DNA of 64,000 nt from Haloplasma contractile (GCA_016841945.1 JAENYC010000001.1:124001-188000); one strand, 5' to 3'. Numbered from the stretch's first letter, positions 23,559-33,752 are shown. Notes: generated by a model not told the origin, from the sequence alone. Numbers and translations are program-made.

Positions 23559-26288
23559 TTATCCATTAATAATAGCCTGACATCTTTCACATAACTCATT
23601 ATCATTTACTTTTTTTACAATTTGCCAACATCTACTACATGTATGTCCTTGTGCATTTTCAACGAGCACAGCCATATGTTCAAACTCTAAAGCATTCTCT
23701 GGCGCATTATTAATCTCATTCATATCAAATTGAGAAACAATAAAGATTTGTTGGAGATTCGCATCTAGTGATGATAAAAATGCTTTTGTTTCTTCATTAG
23801 GATAAATCGTTAATTTTGCATTAAATGACTTCCCAATAATTTTTTGATTTCTCGCTTCTTCTAATGCTTTTAAAACATCATCGCGTAAATCTAAGAAGCG
23901 TTCATATTTATCCTTTAAAGATTGACTGTCTTTATAATTTAAAACACTTGGCATATCAGCTAGATGAACAGATGCTTCTTTATCTAAGTGTTCATACACT
24001 TCATCTGTTGTATGTGGAATAATAGGCGCTAACAATCTTGCTAAACGACTGCAGTTTTCATATAAAACAGTTTGGATTGCTCGCCGACTTGTTGAATTTG
24101 CGTTTTCAATATATAGGATGTCTTTCGTAAAATCTAAATAAAATGATGATAAGAACTGCGTGATATAATTATTAACTAATCGATAGACATCATCAAAAGC
24201 GAATGTATCATAAGCATTTTTTACTTCTTTTGTTAGATCATCTAATTTTACTAATACAAAGCGATCGATTTCATTCAACTTCTCATATGGTATAGCATCT
24301 TTTTCTTGAAAATCAAATAAATTACCTAATAAGAAACGGAATGTATTACGAATCTTACGATAAGATTCACTGACTTGCTTCATTAACTCATTAGAAATCC
24401 GTACATCTGCTTGATAATCAACAGATGAAACCCAAAGACGTAAGATATCTGCACCTAATTGTTTCATTAATTTTAGTGGGTCTATCACATTTCCTAATGA
24501 CTTACTCATTTTACGTCCATCTCCATCTAACACAAACCCATGTGTTACAACAGTCTTATATGGTGCTTTATCTGTCATAGCAACACCAGTTGATAATGAT
24601 GAGTTAAACCATCCGCGATATTGATCAGAACCTTCTAAATAAAGGTCAGCTGGATAAGGAAGCCCTCTTTCAACAAGGACTGAGTGGTGACTACTTCCTG
24701 AATCAAACCATACATCCATAATATCTTGTTCCTTACGGAATTTATTATTTGGACTTCCCTTATGTGTAAATCCTTCTGGTAATAAATCTTTAGCATCCCA
24801 TTCAAACCAAATATTTGAACCATGTCTTTTAAATAATTCAGAAACATGAAGGATAATCTTTTCATCTATGATTTCATCACCATTTTCAGCATAGAATACA
24901 GGAATTGGAATACCCCAAGGACGTTGTCTTGAAATACACCAGTCTTTCCGATCTTTTATCATATTCCCCAAACGTGTATCTCCCCATTTAGGATACCATT
25001 TAACTTCACCAATCTCTTTCAACATTGTATCCTTTAATGCATCAATTGATGCAAACCACTGTGGCGTCACACGGAAAATGATTGGTTTTTTTGTTCGCCA
25101 ATCATGGGGATATGAGTGCTTTATGAATTCAACTTTCTTTAACAATGCACCCTTTTCTTCAAGCATCTCACCTATTGCTTTATTTGCTTTTTCTACATGC
25201 AATCCTTCAAAAAAGATGGTTTCTTTTGTCATTATACCTCGGTCATCAACTGGACATAAAATATCTAAGTTATATTTTTTTCCAACAATAAAGTCATCTT
25301 CACCATGTCCTGGTGCAGTATGAACGCAACCTGTTGCATCAGCTGTTACATGATCTCCTAATACCACTAATGATTCACGGTCATATAATGGATGTTTACA
25401 TGTCACATATTCTAAGACTTCACCTTTAACAACTTTTAATACTTTTACATCTTCCCAATTAAATTCTTTAGTTAGTTTATCGACTAACTTATTTGCGATT
25501 ATATATTTCGCTTTACTAGTTTTTACAACTGCGTACTCTATTTCAGGATGCAAACAAATTGCAAGATTAGCTGGAATGGTCCATGGCGTAGTGGTCCAAA
25601 TGATAAACTTCTCATCACCATCTAAAACATCATTACTATCTACTACATCAAAAGCGACATAAATAGATGGCGACATCTTATCATGATATTCGATTTCGGC
25701 CTCAGCTAGTGCTGTTTCACTAGACCATGACCAATACACAGGTCTTACACCCTTATAAATTAATCCCTTCGATACCATCTTAGCGAATACTTTTAACTGC
25801 ATCGCTTCATACTCTTTTTGATAAGTTATGTATGGATTTTCCCATTCGCCAATAATACCTAATCGTTTAAACTGCTCTTTTTGATTCTTAATTTGTTTGG
25901 CTGCATAATCATGACATTTTTGCCTGTATTCTGCAAATTCAAGTTTTTTTCTATCTACACCTTTTTTTGCTAGTGCTGTTTCAATCGGTAATCCATGAGT
26001 ATCCCACCCTGGTACATAAGGTGACTTAAATCCATTCATATTCTTATAACGCACGACAAAATCTTTCAAAATTTTATTTAATGCGTGACCGATATGAATA
26101 TTTCCATTGGCATAAGGTGGACCATCATGCAACAAATAATAGGGTTTGCCTTGGTTTTTCTCCATGATTTTATCATATAATTTCATGTTCTCCCATTTTT
26201 CTTGAATAACAGGTTCTTTATTAGGTAATTTACCTCTCATCTCAAAAGATGTTTTTGGCATTAATAAAGTGTCTTTATAATCTTCCAT
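23559..26288 (-). CDS. ileS: Isoleucine--tRNA ligase
   Basis: 909 residues, the normal length for bacterial IleRS. Class I motifs are HIGH (65-68) and KMSKS (593-597). The editing domain lies between (about 200-400), and the C-terminal zinc knuckle is CSRCWQ...CERC near 886-903. It attaches Ile to tRNA-Ile. Expression is governed by the T-box directly upstream. It ends the ylm/divIVA cluster as in Bacillus subtilis. Confidence 0.97.
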   Translation of the reverse strand: MEDYKDTLLMPKTSFEMRGKLPNKEPVIQEKWENMKLYDKIMEKNQGKPYYLLHDGPPYANGNIHIGHALNKILKDFVVRYKNMNGFKSPYVPGWDTHGLPIETALAKKGVDRKKLEFAEYRQKCHDYAAKQIKNQKEQFKRLGIIGEWENPYITYQKEYEAMQLKVFAKMVSKGLIYKGVRPVYWSWSSETALAEAEIEYHDKMSPSIYVAFDVVDSNDVLDGDEKFIIWTTTPWTIPANLAICLHPEIEYAVVKTSKAKYIIANKLVDKLTKEFNWEDVKVLKVVKGEVLEYVTCKHPLYDRESLVVLGDHVTADATGCVHTAPGHGEDDFIVGKKYNLDILCPVDDRGIMTKETIFFEGLHVEKANKAIGEMLEEKGALLKKVEFIKHSYPHDWRTKKPIIFRVTPQWFASIDALKDTMLKEIGEVKWYPKWGDTRLGNMIKDRKDWCISRQRPWGIPIPVFYAENGDEIIDEKIILHVSELFKRHGSNIWFEWDAKDLLPEGFTHKGSPNNKFRKEQDIMDVWFDSGSSHHSVLVERGLPYPADLYLEGSDQYRGWFNSSLSTGVAMTDKAPYKTVVTHGFVLDGDGRKMSKSLGNVIDPLKLMKQLGADILRLWVSSVDYQADVRISNELMKQVSESYRKIRNTFRFLLGNLFDFQEKDAIPYEKLNEIDRFVLVKLDDLTKEVKNAYDTFAFDDVYRLVNNYITQFLSSFYLDFTKDILYIENANSTSRRAIQTVLYENCSRLARLLAPIIPHTTDEVYEHLDKEASVHLADMPSVLNYKDSQSLKDKYERFLDLRDDVLKALEEARNQKIIGKSFNAKLTIYPNEETKAFLSSLDANLQQIFIVSQFDMNEINNAPENALEFEHMAVLVENAQGHTCSRCWQIVKKVNDNELCERCQAIING

Positions 26289-26317
26289 ATTTATTATTTC
26301 CTCCTTTTGATTTAAAA

Positions 26318-26552
26318 TAAAAAAATCGCCCTACTAAAGGACGATAGTAACCGTGGTACCACCTTTATTCGTATATATTAATATACCTCAAATACCTTAA
26401 CGCGGATATACGTCATACTTACTATATTTTTTCAGTATGCAGTTCATGGGTGATTTTCTTTTTCAGTCTTATATAAGGCTTACACCATCCCTTACTCGCT
26501 ATGATAAGGTTCTGAAAAAATACTGTCCCAATCATCACTATTTTTGCTTTAT
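26318..26552 (-). ncRNA. T-box riboswitch, isoleucine-specific, upstream of ileS
   Basis: Read on the minus strand: the specifier ATC (26454-26452) lies in the context GAAAATCACCC. The T-box is AAAGGTGGTACCACGG (about 26366-26351), where TGGT complements ACCA of a tRNA with discriminator A, as in tRNA-Ile. The terminator hairpin has arms 26345-26338 and 26332-26325 and a T run to 26318. Both the specifier and the discriminator contact point to tRNA-Ile. Confidence 0.93.
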
Positions 26553-26558
26553 TAATAT

Positions 26559-26586
26559 AATATAACACAAACCCTCATTGTGTCAA
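26559..26586 (-). promoter_or_regulatory. Promoter of the ileS T-box leader
   Basis: On the minus strand TTGACA (26586-26581) and TATATT (26564-26559) are 16 bases apart. The promoter begins only four bases after the stop of the gene in the divIVA position, giving ileS its own transcription start. Confidence 0.65.
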
Positions 26587-26589
26587 ACT

Positions 26590-27456
26590 TTATTTATTTT
26601 TATATTGATTAATCACATCTAAAAACTTCGCGTTACTATGTTGTTTCATCTCTTCATGACTTTCTTCAAACTCCTCATCTAGATCATTAATGGTGATTTC
26701 ATCATCAATTTCCTCAAGTTCATACTCTTTTAATTCGATTGTTTTATTATCAATTGTTACTTTATCATCTTTTAAAATATTATTACCCCGAACAATATTC
26801 TCTTCAACTGGATTGTCTTTCACCATCTCAACTAATGCTTGATAAGCTGAATCATTCATTAGTTTTTCCATGTTTTTATCACATAATTCTTGTAATTTTT
26901 CATCTGTTTCAAAAAATTGAAGTAATTCACGAAAATCTTTATTATCTGAACGAACGATATAATAATTAGTATCTGAAAAGCGAAAGATTGTTTTTCTAAA
27001 TATTGACAAAATATGTTTTCGATAAAGCATTGCTTCTTCATCTTTCTTCTTAATGTCCTTGATAATGGTTTCGATTTTTTCAATCGATGTCTTTATGATT
27101 TCTTGTTCTTTTTCTTTTGCGAGTTCAATAATTGACTGCGCTTTATTATTAGCGTCATTTATGATATCCTCAGCTTGTTTATGAGCATTTTCAATAATCT
27201 TCTCTTTTTCTTCATTCGTTTTGGTAACAATGTCATTTATTTTCGATTTATATTGAGAATTTGAATCAGTATCATTACTTCTTCTTAAATCATTCATCTC
27301 TTGAAATAAAGCTTTATTTTCTGCTTCTAGTTTTGATCTTTTTTCACTTATCTCAATTAAAAAATCTAAAAGTTTTGTCACCACAATTTTCATTTCTTCA
27401 TTATTATAGTGATCAATATTGGTTAATATTTGTTCACGTAACGCTTTAAAATCCAT
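26590..27456 (-). CDS. Coiled-coil protein in the divIVA position
   Basis: 288 residues between ylmH and ileS, where Bacillota carry divIVA. The N-terminal 60 residues are helical but do not show the standard DivIVA membrane-binding start (a PLDIxxKxFxxxxxGYxxxEVDxFL-type motif). Residues about 85-130 are a charged coiled coil (DIINDANNKAQSIIELAKEK) like the DivIVA repeat, followed by YRKHILSIFRKTIF, which recalls the end of the DivIVA core, and a long acidic tail (about 215-270). I infer a diverged DivIVA-type cell-pole or septum scaffold mainly from synteny. Confidence 0.6.
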   Translation of the reverse strand: MDFKALREQILTNIDHYNNEEMKIVVTKLLDFLIEISEKRSKLEAENKALFQEMNDLRRSNDTDSNSQYKSKINDIVTKTNEEKEKIIENAHKQAEDIINDANNKAQSIIELAKEKEQEIIKTSIEKIETIIKDIKKKDEEAMLYRKHILSIFRKTIFRFSDTNYYIVRSDNKDFRELLQFFETDEKLQELCDKNMEKLMNDSAYQALVEMVKDNPVEENIVRGNNILKDDKVTIDNKTIELKEYELEEIDDEITINDLDEEFEESHEEMKQHSNAKFLDVINQYKNK

Positions 27457-27476
27457 AAAGATCCCTCCGGTAAATC

Positions 27477-28232
27477 CTATGAACTAGGTATTTTTATTTC
27501 AAGCACATATTTATTAGATTTGGTTTTTCTAATGTATTTTGAAACGGTAAATCGACCGTGCTTTCTTACAGATACTATATCATTCACTTCACACTTAACT
27601 GCTGGATTTGAAACAAGTTGAAAATTCTTATAAACAAAATTAGAGGCAACCAATTTTTTAGCATTTTCTCTTGATACATGATAAACATGACTAATCAAAT
27701 TATCCATCCGCATAGAAGTTACTATAACCTCTTGAATTATATACTTAGGTATGACTTCTAAAAGTTCATCATATTTTTTTATTGAAATAGGTACGTTATT
27801 AATCATCTTAAAATCCATCAACAATACCGGTTCAATATCAGATGATATAAAAAAATAACATACATCATCTATCAATACAATATCACCAAACAATGCACGT
27901 TCTAATTGTAAACTCATCAATGTACCTAATACATTTCGATGTGTTAGCGTTAAATAACGTTTATTGTAAATAATTTCAAAACAAGTAATAGAAAATTTTT
28001 TTTGAATTGATAAATTTTGTTGATAAATAAGACATCGTTTTCTTTCTGCATTTTCATATCCGCCACTAAAATCATAAAAAACATGATGCCTTTTTATACA
28101 ATGACGTAAAATCATTTGTTCTCTTAATGATAAAAACTTGGTTAAAACAACTTTTCCATTTTTTTCAACTTTTTCAATTTGTTCAGTTATATATGCATAA
28201 AATTCATTTTCTTCTGGCAATATTTTAAACAT
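27477..28232 (-). CDS. ylmH: S4-domain RNA-binding protein YlmH
   Basis: 251 residues. The N-terminal part is the YlmH ribosome-binding region (YDFSGGYENAERKRCLIY), and the C-terminal S4 domain (about 180-245) has RMDNLISHVYHVSRENAKKL. In other Bacillota YlmH binds the 50S subunit and helps rescue obstructed ribosomes, and it lies in the cell-division cluster. It begins five bases after ylmG. Confidence 0.88.
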   Translation of the reverse strand: MFKILPEENEFYAYITEQIEKVEKNGKVVLTKFLSLREQMILRHCIKRHHVFYDFSGGYENAERKRCLIYQQNLSIQKKFSITCFEIIYNKRYLTLTHRNVLGTLMSLQLERALFGDIVLIDDVCYFFISSDIEPVLLMDFKMINNVPISIKKYDELLEVIPKYIIQEVIVTSMRMDNLISHVYHVSRENAKKLVASNFVYKNFQLVSNPAVKCEVNDIVSVRKHGRFTVSKYIRKTKSNKYVLEIKIPSS

Positions 28233-28237
28233 GACAA

Positions 28238-28486
28238 CTACCCATATAGAATAATCATCAATCGATATATCAATTGTAAGAAAATAATCGCTAATATCGG
28301 TGCAAAACTAATCCCTGAAACTGTCGCAAAACGGAATACATTCAACAAGGGTTCACAAATTCTTGCTATAATATAATAAAATCTTGTTCTTCTTGCTTCA
28401 GGAAAATATCCTATTAATACATATGCTAATATAATAAAGGAATATAATCTAATTAAATCTCCAAATAGTTGAATAAATAAATCCAT
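28238..28486 (-). CDS. ylmG: YggT/YlmG family membrane protein
   Basis: 82 residues with two TM helices (about 5-27 and 58-80) and the family motif pattern ARICEPLLNVFRF between them. The family is linked to cell division and membrane organisation, possibly through SepF and the Z ring, but has no known reaction. It sits between sepF and ylmH in the usual order. Confidence 0.9.
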   Translation of the reverse strand: MDLFIQLFGDLIRLYSFIILAYVLIGYFPEARRTRFYYIIARICEPLLNVFRFATVSGISFAPILAIIFLQLIYRLMIILYG

Positions 28487-28502
28487 ACTACCAACTCCTA
28501 GT

Positions 28503-28865
28503 CTATTGCGTTATCCAAAAACGGAATACCTTTTTAGATAATTTTTCTACATCTCCATTTAATACATATATTGCACCTAACACAAAATCAGTTATTCGTT
28601 TACAAGTATCTATATCAACATCATTCATATTAATCGTTACGATATTACCCTGCTCTAATTGTTCAACAACTTCACATGCATCCCCAAAGACTTTCGGGTA
28701 TAGTGTAATTTCTTCAGTTTTATTTAATTCTAACGGTGTATTTTTCAACTTATCATCATGAACAATTGCTTCTTCTTCCGCAAATTCTTCATACATATCT
28801 TCTTCTTTAAAATCTTCTTCTTCGAAACCTAAAAACTTTTTAAACATTTTTCTAAAAACAGCCAT
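28503..28865 (-). CDS. sepF: Cell division protein SepF
   Basis: 120 residues. An N-terminal amphipathic helix (MAVFRKMFKKFLGF) fits membrane binding; an acidic linker (about 16-45) follows; then the SepF core from about residue 52 (ITLYPKVFGDACEVVEQLEQ...MNDVDIDTCKRITDFVLGA). SepF binds FtsZ and arranges the septal ring. It is a little shorter than in B. subtilis because of the linker. Confidence 0.93.
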   Translation of the reverse strand: MAVFRKMFKKFLGFEEEDFKEEDMYEEFAEEEAIVHDDKLKNTPLELNKTEEITLYPKVFGDACEVVEQLEQGNIVTINMNDVDIDTCKRITDFVLGAIYVLNGDVEKLSKKVFRFWITQ

Positions 28866-28879
28866 CTTAATTCCTCCGT

Positions 28880-29551
28880 TTATCTAAATAACCTAGACCC
28901 GATCCGAACAATCGTTGCACCTTCTTCAATTGCGATTTTATAATCATTACTCATCCCCATTGATAGTTCTTGACATGGAGCATATGATAAGTTTAAATCT
29001 ATGATTTTTTTCTGTATCATTTTTAATTTTTTAAATGTTTGACGAATAATCGCTTCATCATTCGTATATGCTGCCATGGTCATTAAACCGATTACTCTTA
29101 TTTTATCATACTTTTCTAATGATTGAATAAATGATACCACATCTTCCATATTTAATCCATGTTTACTTTCTTCTTCTGAACAATTAACTTCTACAAAACA
29201 GTTTAAAACGTCTTCACGATATTTATTGATTGCTTTAGCTAAACTCATACGATTTAAAGAATGTAGGTAATCTATTTTATGAATTATTTTTTTAACTTTA
29301 TTAGATTGTAAATTACCAATAAAATGCCATACAATCTTTTCATCTTTTAATGTTGCTTCTTTTTCCAAAAAATCATTTACACGATTTTCTCCTAGATGAT
29401 ATATGCCAGTATCAATGAGCTCTTTCATTTCCTTTACACCCACATACTTCGTTGCAGCGCATATCTTTATTTTATAGGATATATTATTGTTTTGCTTAAT
29501 TGTTTCGATTTCATCCATGATACTTTTTACATTTTCTATTATCTTCATCAT
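28880..29551 (-). CDS. ylmE: YggS/YlmE family PLP homeostasis protein
   Basis: 223 residues of the alanine-racemase-N fold. The PLP lysine is in AATKYVG (about 31-35), followed by HLGENRVND, WHFIGNLQSNK, EVNCSEEESKHG and LSMGMSNDYKIAIEEGAT, all diagnostic. The family keeps free pyridoxal phosphate in balance and has no racemase activity. It lies upstream of sepF; ylmD, which often sits next to it, is missing here. Confidence 0.93.
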   Translation of the reverse strand: MMKIIENVKSIMDEIETIKQNNNISYKIKICAATKYVGVKEMKELIDTGIYHLGENRVNDFLEKEATLKDEKIVWHFIGNLQSNKVKKIIHKIDYLHSLNRMSLAKAINKYREDVLNCFVEVNCSEEESKHGLNMEDVVSFIQSLEKYDKIRVIGLMTMAAYTNDEAIIRQTFKKLKMIQKKIIDLNLSYAPCQELSMGMSNDYKIAIEEGATIVRIGSRLFR

Positions 29552-29611
29552 ATCCCTACCTATTAAATAATTTTACTTTATTATATCATATAATGCAAAT
29601 ATTACTAATAA

Positions 29612-29857
29612 TTATATTAAATTTTTAACAGGGTAATTAACAATTATTACATTTTCACCAATTTTAACGATTTGATCCCAAGGAATTCTGACACATTCTC
29701 GTTTACCAAAGAAATTGCCCAATCCTAATCGCTGTTGAATAAAAATCGCAAATATTTGACCACTATTTGGCTCTATTTCTAAATCAACGATAAACCCGAT
29801 AATAACCCCATCAACCACATTAATCACTTCTTTTAGTTCCATCTCAGAAAGTAACAT
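29612..29857 (-). CDS. ylmC: YlmC/YmxH family PRC-barrel protein
   Basis: 81 residues of the PRC-barrel-like YlmC/YmxH sporulation-associated family: MLLSEMELKEVINVVDGVIIGFIVDLEI, then GQIFAIFI and RIPWDQIVKIGENVIIV. The biochemical function is unknown. It lies between sigG and ylmE as in B. subtilis; ylmA is missing. Confidence 0.85.
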   Translation of the reverse strand: MLLSEMELKEVINVVDGVIIGFIVDLEIEPNSGQIFAIFIQQRLGLGNFFGKRECVRIPWDQIVKIGENVIIVNYPVKNLI

Positions 29858-29902
29858 ATATAAACCCTCCTTCTACAACTATTATATGCAAAACTTGGAA
29901 AT

Positions 29903-29945
29903 AAAAAACGAGCATTAGCTGTTTCGTGTTAAACATCTAATGCTC
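29903..29945 (-). terminator. Terminator after sigG
   Basis: On the minus strand GAGCATTAG and CTAATGCTC (29945-29910) form a 9-bp stem with an 18-base loop, followed by GTTTTTT. Confidence 0.8.
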
Positions 29946-29953
29946 AAATTGAT

Positions 29954-30730
29954 TTAATCTAAATATTCAAACATTTGTTTCAATGCATTTTTTTCTAATC
30001 GAGATACTTGAGCTTGTGAAATACCAATCTCTTCAGCTATTTCCATCTGTGTTTTCCCCATAAAATAACGTTCATATATAATTCTCTTTTCACGTTTCTC
30101 TAACATTTTTAGACCCGTTTCAATCATCAAATTTTTACTCCATGTTTCATAATCGTCAGAATCATCTTGAATTTGATCAATTAAATGAATAGTATCACCA
30201 CCATCACTGTAAATCGGTGTATAAATAGAGATAGGGTCTTGTATCGCTTCAAGTGAAATAATCACATCAATTGGATCAATTCCAAGAATCTTAGCCACCT
30301 CTTCTTCTGTTGGCTCTTTATGATTTTCTAATGTATATCGATCTCTCACTTGTAATACCTTATAAGCTATATCTTTTAATGATCGAGATACTCGTATTGA
30401 ACTATTATCTCGCAAGTATCTTCTAATCTCACCGATAATCATTGGAACAGCATAAGTAGAAAATTTAACTTGGTGTTTCAAATCAAAATTATCAATCGCT
30501 TTTATCAATCCAACACATCCGACTTGAAATAAATCATCCATGTTTTCACCACGTTGATTAAATCTTTTTAAAACACTTAAAACTAATCTTAAATTTCCAA
30601 AGATTAGTTTATCTCTTGCGGCTTTATTTCCGGCTTGGTATTTTTTAAATAATTCCACCATTTCACTATTTTTTAATACCTTAATTTTACTCGTATCCAA
30701 ACCGTTAATGTCTACCTTATACTTGCTCAT
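29954..30730 (-). CDS. sigG: RNA polymerase sporulation sigma factor SigG
   Basis: 258 residues, the usual length. The order is an N-terminal SigG-type head (SKYKVDINGLDTSKIKVL), region 2 (NLRLVLSVLKRFNQRGENMDDLFQVGCVGLIKAI...FSTYAVPMIIGEIRRYLRD), region 3 (EPTEEEVAKILGI) and region 4 (QMEIAEEIGISQAQVSRLEK). SigG is the late forespore sigma factor. A forespore-type promoter lies 24 bases upstream of its start. The gene follows sigE as in B. subtilis. Confidence 0.96.
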   Translation of the reverse strand: MSKYKVDINGLDTSKIKVLKNSEMVELFKKYQAGNKAARDKLIFGNLRLVLSVLKRFNQRGENMDDLFQVGCVGLIKAIDNFDLKHQVKFSTYAVPMIIGEIRRYLRDNSSIRVSRSLKDIAYKVLQVRDRYTLENHKEPTEEEVAKILGIDPIDVIISLEAIQDPISIYTPIYSDGGDTIHLIDQIQDDSDDYETWSKNLMIETGLKMLEKREKRIIYERYFMGKTQMEIAEEIGISQAQVSRLEKNALKQMFEYLD

Positions 30731-30753
30731 ATCAAAAGCCTCCTTCTCACATA

Positions 30754-30784
30754 AAGTTTGGCTTTTTTTAAGGCGTCGTATTCA
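30754..30784 (-). promoter_or_regulatory. Forespore (sigma-F/G) promoter of sigG
   Basis: On the minus strand TGAATA (30784-30779), 18 bases, then CAAACTT (30760-30754) closely matches the sigma-G/F pattern TGAATA-N17/18-CATACTA. It sits in the sigE-sigG gap and fits the known forespore-specific autoregulated transcription of sigG. Confidence 0.65.
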
Positions 30785-30807
30785 TAAAATTGTAAGAAAC
30801 TAGAAGT

Positions 30808-31515
30808 TTAATTGATACCTTTCTTGATTTGTTGTTTCATTTTGTCGATTATTTTCTTTTCTAATCGAGATATGTATGACTGTGAAATCCCCATTAATTC
30901 AGCGACTTCTTTTTGTGTCAATTCTTCTTGACCAAAAAGTCCAAATCTTAAAACGATAATTTCTTTTTCCCGTTTATTGAGTTTATTAACTGCTTGATAT
31001 AAAATCTTTTTTTCCTCATCATTTTCTAAATCCTTCATCACAATATTTTCATCAGTACCTAAAATATCAGATAATAATAATTCATTCCCATCCCAATCAA
31101 TATTTAGTGGTTCATCAAAGGAAACTTCAGTGCGCATTTTACCGTTTTTTCGTAAAAACATTAATATTTCATTTTCTATACAGCGTGAAGCATAAGTGGC
31201 TAATTTGATATTTTTATCTTTATTATAGGTCATCACACTTTTAATTAACCCAATTGAACCAATACTGATTAAATCTTCAATATAAATACCTGAATTTTCA
31301 AATTTCTTTGCGATATAAACGACTAATCTTAAGTTATGTTCAATTAACTTATCTCTTGCTTTCATATCACCATTATTAAATTTAATAATATAATCCATTT
31401 CATCCTCAGGTGATAATGGTTCTGGCAAAACTTCACTACTATTAACAAAAAAGAAAAAATAATCTCTAAAAATCTTTTCTATCCATTTAAAAATCTTTTT
31501 AAACACGTGCTTCAC
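30808..31515 (-). CDS. sigE: RNA polymerase sporulation sigma factor pro-SigE
   Basis: 235 residues. An N-terminal basic and aromatic pro-sequence (about 1-27, [16 protein letters not shown]) precedes [10 protein letters not shown], the area where SpoIIGA cuts in B. subtilis. Region 2 ([30 protein letters not shown]...[13 protein letters not shown]) and region 4 ([20 protein letters not shown]) are very conserved. SigE drives early mother-cell genes. It is eight bases downstream of spoIIGA. Confidence 0.97.
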   Translation of the reverse strand: MKHVFKKIFKWIEKIFRDYFFFFVNSSEVLPEPLSPEDEMDYIIKFNNGDMKARDKLIEHNLRLVVYIAKKFENSGIYIEDLISIGSIGLIKSVMTYNKDKNIKLATYASRCIENEILMFLRKNGKMRTEVSFDEPLNIDWDGNELLLSDILGTDENIVMKDLENDEEKKILYQAVNKLNKREKEIIVLRFGLFGQEELTQKEVAELMGISQSYISRLEKKIIDKMKQQIKKGIN

Positions 31516-31522
31516 CCCCCAA

Positions 31523-32335
31523 TCAGATTAGTATTTTTGAGTTCAGTATGACTTGAAAAGATTGTTCTTTGAATTTTAAGTTTTGAGCTACTGCAAGATA
31601 AACTTCTTTTTGAATTCGTTGCTTATTTATTATAAGATAAAATTTATCTGGTTTAAAAGCTAAGGTCATGACACTATCATGAATAGTATTTGTCAGTACA
31701 TAAGTAAATTTAATATGATGCTTTATTAAAAAATCTTCATTTATATTTTCTTTAATAAGTGTTTTATCTATAAAGACAACTGGTATTTGATCATAAGGAG
31801 AACATACCCTATTGCCCGTGTCAATAAATCCTTTCACATGATATTCTTGATTTAATAAACAAAACATGACATCTAATAACTGATGAGATTGTATCAATTT
31901 ATTTTCTTCTATCACTTTAAATGTATATGTCAAAATATTAGAAAATATAAATGAAACGACCAATAAATACCAAGTTATTGGATTTTTATGGTCGATAAAA
32001 ATCGCATTTTCACTCATTTTAAAATCATAGGATAATAAAATACCAGCCATTACATAGTTTAAAAAGTAAAATACAATGATATTTCTCATATATTGTTTTA
32101 ATGAGATAAACGGAAAGGCAATCAATATAATGAGAATGCTAAATAAAACTCGAAGAAGGATAAAAATAATTTTTATTTGAATAAAAAATAATCCTAAACT
32201 CAATAAAGCAAATAATGTTGCTAAAAATAATCGATAAAACTTCATTTTTTCATGATTAATAATACCTGTAAAAGTTATTAAACTATAATCAAGTAAGAAA
32301 TTAGACAAAATGATTAAATCAATATAAACAATCAA
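31523..32335 (-). CDS. spoIIGA: Sporulation sigma-E processing peptidase SpoIIGA
   Basis: 270 residues. About five TM helices fill residues 5-150, then a cytosolic aspartic protease domain with the D-T-G motif in [12 protein letters not shown] (about 184-195), which cuts pro-SigE when signalled from the forespore. The order spoIIGA-sigE is universal in spore formers. The start is TTG 32335. Upstream there is no normal Shine-Dalgarno, only a run of seven G on the coding strand (32348-32342). Confidence 0.93.
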   Translation of the reverse strand: MIVYIDLIILSNFLLDYSLITFTGIINHEKMKFYRLFLATLFALLSLGLFFIQIKIIFILLRVLFSILIILIAFPFISLKQYMRNIIVFYFLNYVMAGILLSYDFKMSENAIFIDHKNPITWYLLVVSFIFSNILTYTFKVIEENKLIQSHQLLDVMFCLLNQEYHVKGFIDTGNRVCSPYDQIPVVFIDKTLIKENINEDFLIKHHIKFTYVLTNTIHDSVMTLAFKPDKFYLIINKQRIQKEVYLAVAQNLKFKEQSFQVILNSKILI

Positions 32336-32341
32336 GAAGAG

Positions 32342-32348
32342 CCCCCCC
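32342..32348 (-). promoter_or_regulatory. G7 tract acting as Shine-Dalgarno of spoIIGA
   Basis: Seven consecutive G lie six bases before the TTG start of spoIIGA and are the only purine-rich stretch near it. Such a homopolymer is striking in this AT-rich DNA and could slip. Confidence 0.4.
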
Positions 32349-32425
32349 GAGTATTTTTTTATATTTTACCAAAGCTTAAGTTAAAATTTAGAAAAAAAAT
32401 GTCATAAACCACAGATAAATTAATT

Positions 32426-33103
32426 TTATTCAAATTCGCTCTTTTCTATATAAAAATCATGTAGTTTATTAATATTTACAACATATAAAAATAAGATAAA
32501 GAGAATAAAAATAGGTAATAGAATAAATGCTTCTACAAAGATTAAGTAATTAAAAATTCCATGAAATAAAAATGGGACAAGAAGGGATAACATAAAATAG
32601 TACTGTTTTTTTCGATTACGGACAGAAAATTTAGCCATCGATAAATAATATCCCATTGTGATGGAAAATAATAGATGACTTGGTATAGTAACAAGACCTC
32701 GTGAAAAATTGACCTTATAACTTTGAAATTCAATTAATATATATAATAATTGTTCAAATAACGCAAATCCTAATGCGGTTATCACTGCGTATATGATGCC
32801 ATCAAATCGATTTTTATAATGTTTGTTTTTATATGCAAATGATGTCACAATAAACCGTTTAAAAAATTCTTCTGTAAAACCGATTACAATAAGTGCAATA
32901 TATAACTTTGAAAACATAATCGGAAAAGCATCAAAAAATAACAATACCTTTTGAAAGAAAATAACAGGAATAGTCATCAGCATACCATAAAAAAAAAGTT
33001 TAAATAGATTTACTTTATCATATTTTTTATGATAATAAATGAATATTAATGAAGCCATCACGATGACTGTAACAAGCATTAATAAATCAAAAAATAAAAG
33101 CAT
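32426..33103 (-). CDS. prsW: PrsW-family intramembrane protease
   Basis: 225 residues with about seven TM helices. The metalloprotease motifs of PrsW are visible: GFTEEFFKRF (EExxK, about 75-84), GFALFEQLLYI (FE, about 115) and TIPSHLLFSITMGYYLS (His, about 140) plus FLFHGIFNYLIF (His, about 190). PrsW proteins cut anti-sigma factors or take part in germination. It lies directly upstream of spoIIGA on the same strand, so a sporulation link is possible but not shown. Confidence 0.85.
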   Translation of the reverse strand: MLLFFDLLMLVTVIVMASLIFIYYHKKYDKVNLFKLFFYGMLMTIPVIFFQKVLLFFDAFPIMFSKLYIALIVIGFTEEFFKRFIVTSFAYKNKHYKNRFDGIIYAVITALGFALFEQLLYILIEFQSYKVNFSRGLVTIPSHLLFSITMGYYLSMAKFSVRNRKKQYYFMLSLLVPFLFHGIFNYLIFVEAFILLPIFILFILFLYVVNINKLHDFYIEKSEFE

Positions 33104-33209
33104 CTAATACCTCCTTCATCACATCTTATATTGTTTGTAGAATAAAAAAAAATATAAATAAACTGGTTAGAGATACACATAATAATAAATGTAAAAGGAG
33201 GAATAATAG

Positions 33210-33638
33210 ATGTTAAATTTAATGACTAATCGTAAGGGTAATCGTAATTTATTTAATTTTGATCATTTCTTTTCTGAATTTTTACCTGATCAATTAATTC
33301 ATAATATGGACAATAAAATGATGACATTAGATATCCGAGAACATGAATCTAGTTATATTTTTGATGTTGAGATACCAGGTGTCAAAAAAGAGGATATTGA
33401 CATAAGTGTAAAGGATGATATTTTAACCATCACCGTGAACAAAACCGATGAAATTCATGAAGAAAATACAACCTTTATAAGAAGGGAAAGAAAGTTTGGT
33501 ACCTATTCTCGTTCATTTACCATTCCTTATATCGATTCTGACAATATTCTAGCAAAATATGATCATGGTATATTACGATTAACATTACCTAAAATTGAAA
33601 ATCAAACCGAGTCAAAAAAAGTGATTGATATTGAATAA
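33210..33638 (+). CDS. Hsp20/alpha-crystallin small heat-shock protein
   Basis: 142 residues. The alpha-crystallin domain spans about 38-130 (DIREHESSYIFDVEIPGVKKEDIDISVKDDILTI...) and ends with the typical GILRLTLPK motif. It holds unfolded proteins in an oligomeric complex. ATG 33210 follows AAAGGAGG. No CIRCE or HAIR element was seen before it. A strong hairpin follows. Confidence 0.94.
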   Translation: MLNLMTNRKGNRNLFNFDHFFSEFLPDQLIHNMDNKMMTLDIREHESSYIFDVEIPGVKKEDIDISVKDDILTITVNKTDEIHEENTTFIRRERKFGTYSRSFTIPYIDSDNILAKYDHGILRLTLPKIENQTESKKVIDIE

Positions 33639-33676
33639 TTAAAATTCCCCTATATTGTTTATAGGGGAATTTTAAT
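33637..33676. terminator. Terminator of hsp20
   Basis: A long perfect inverted repeat (AATTAAAATTCCCCTATA and its complement) after the hsp20 stop; the 3' arm has a T-rich end. Confidence 0.85.
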
Positions 33677-33752
33677 TAATTTGTATTATCATTTATATTA
33701 ACACTAATAAATGATATAATAGATACAAATTTAAAAATAGGAGTAAGATATT

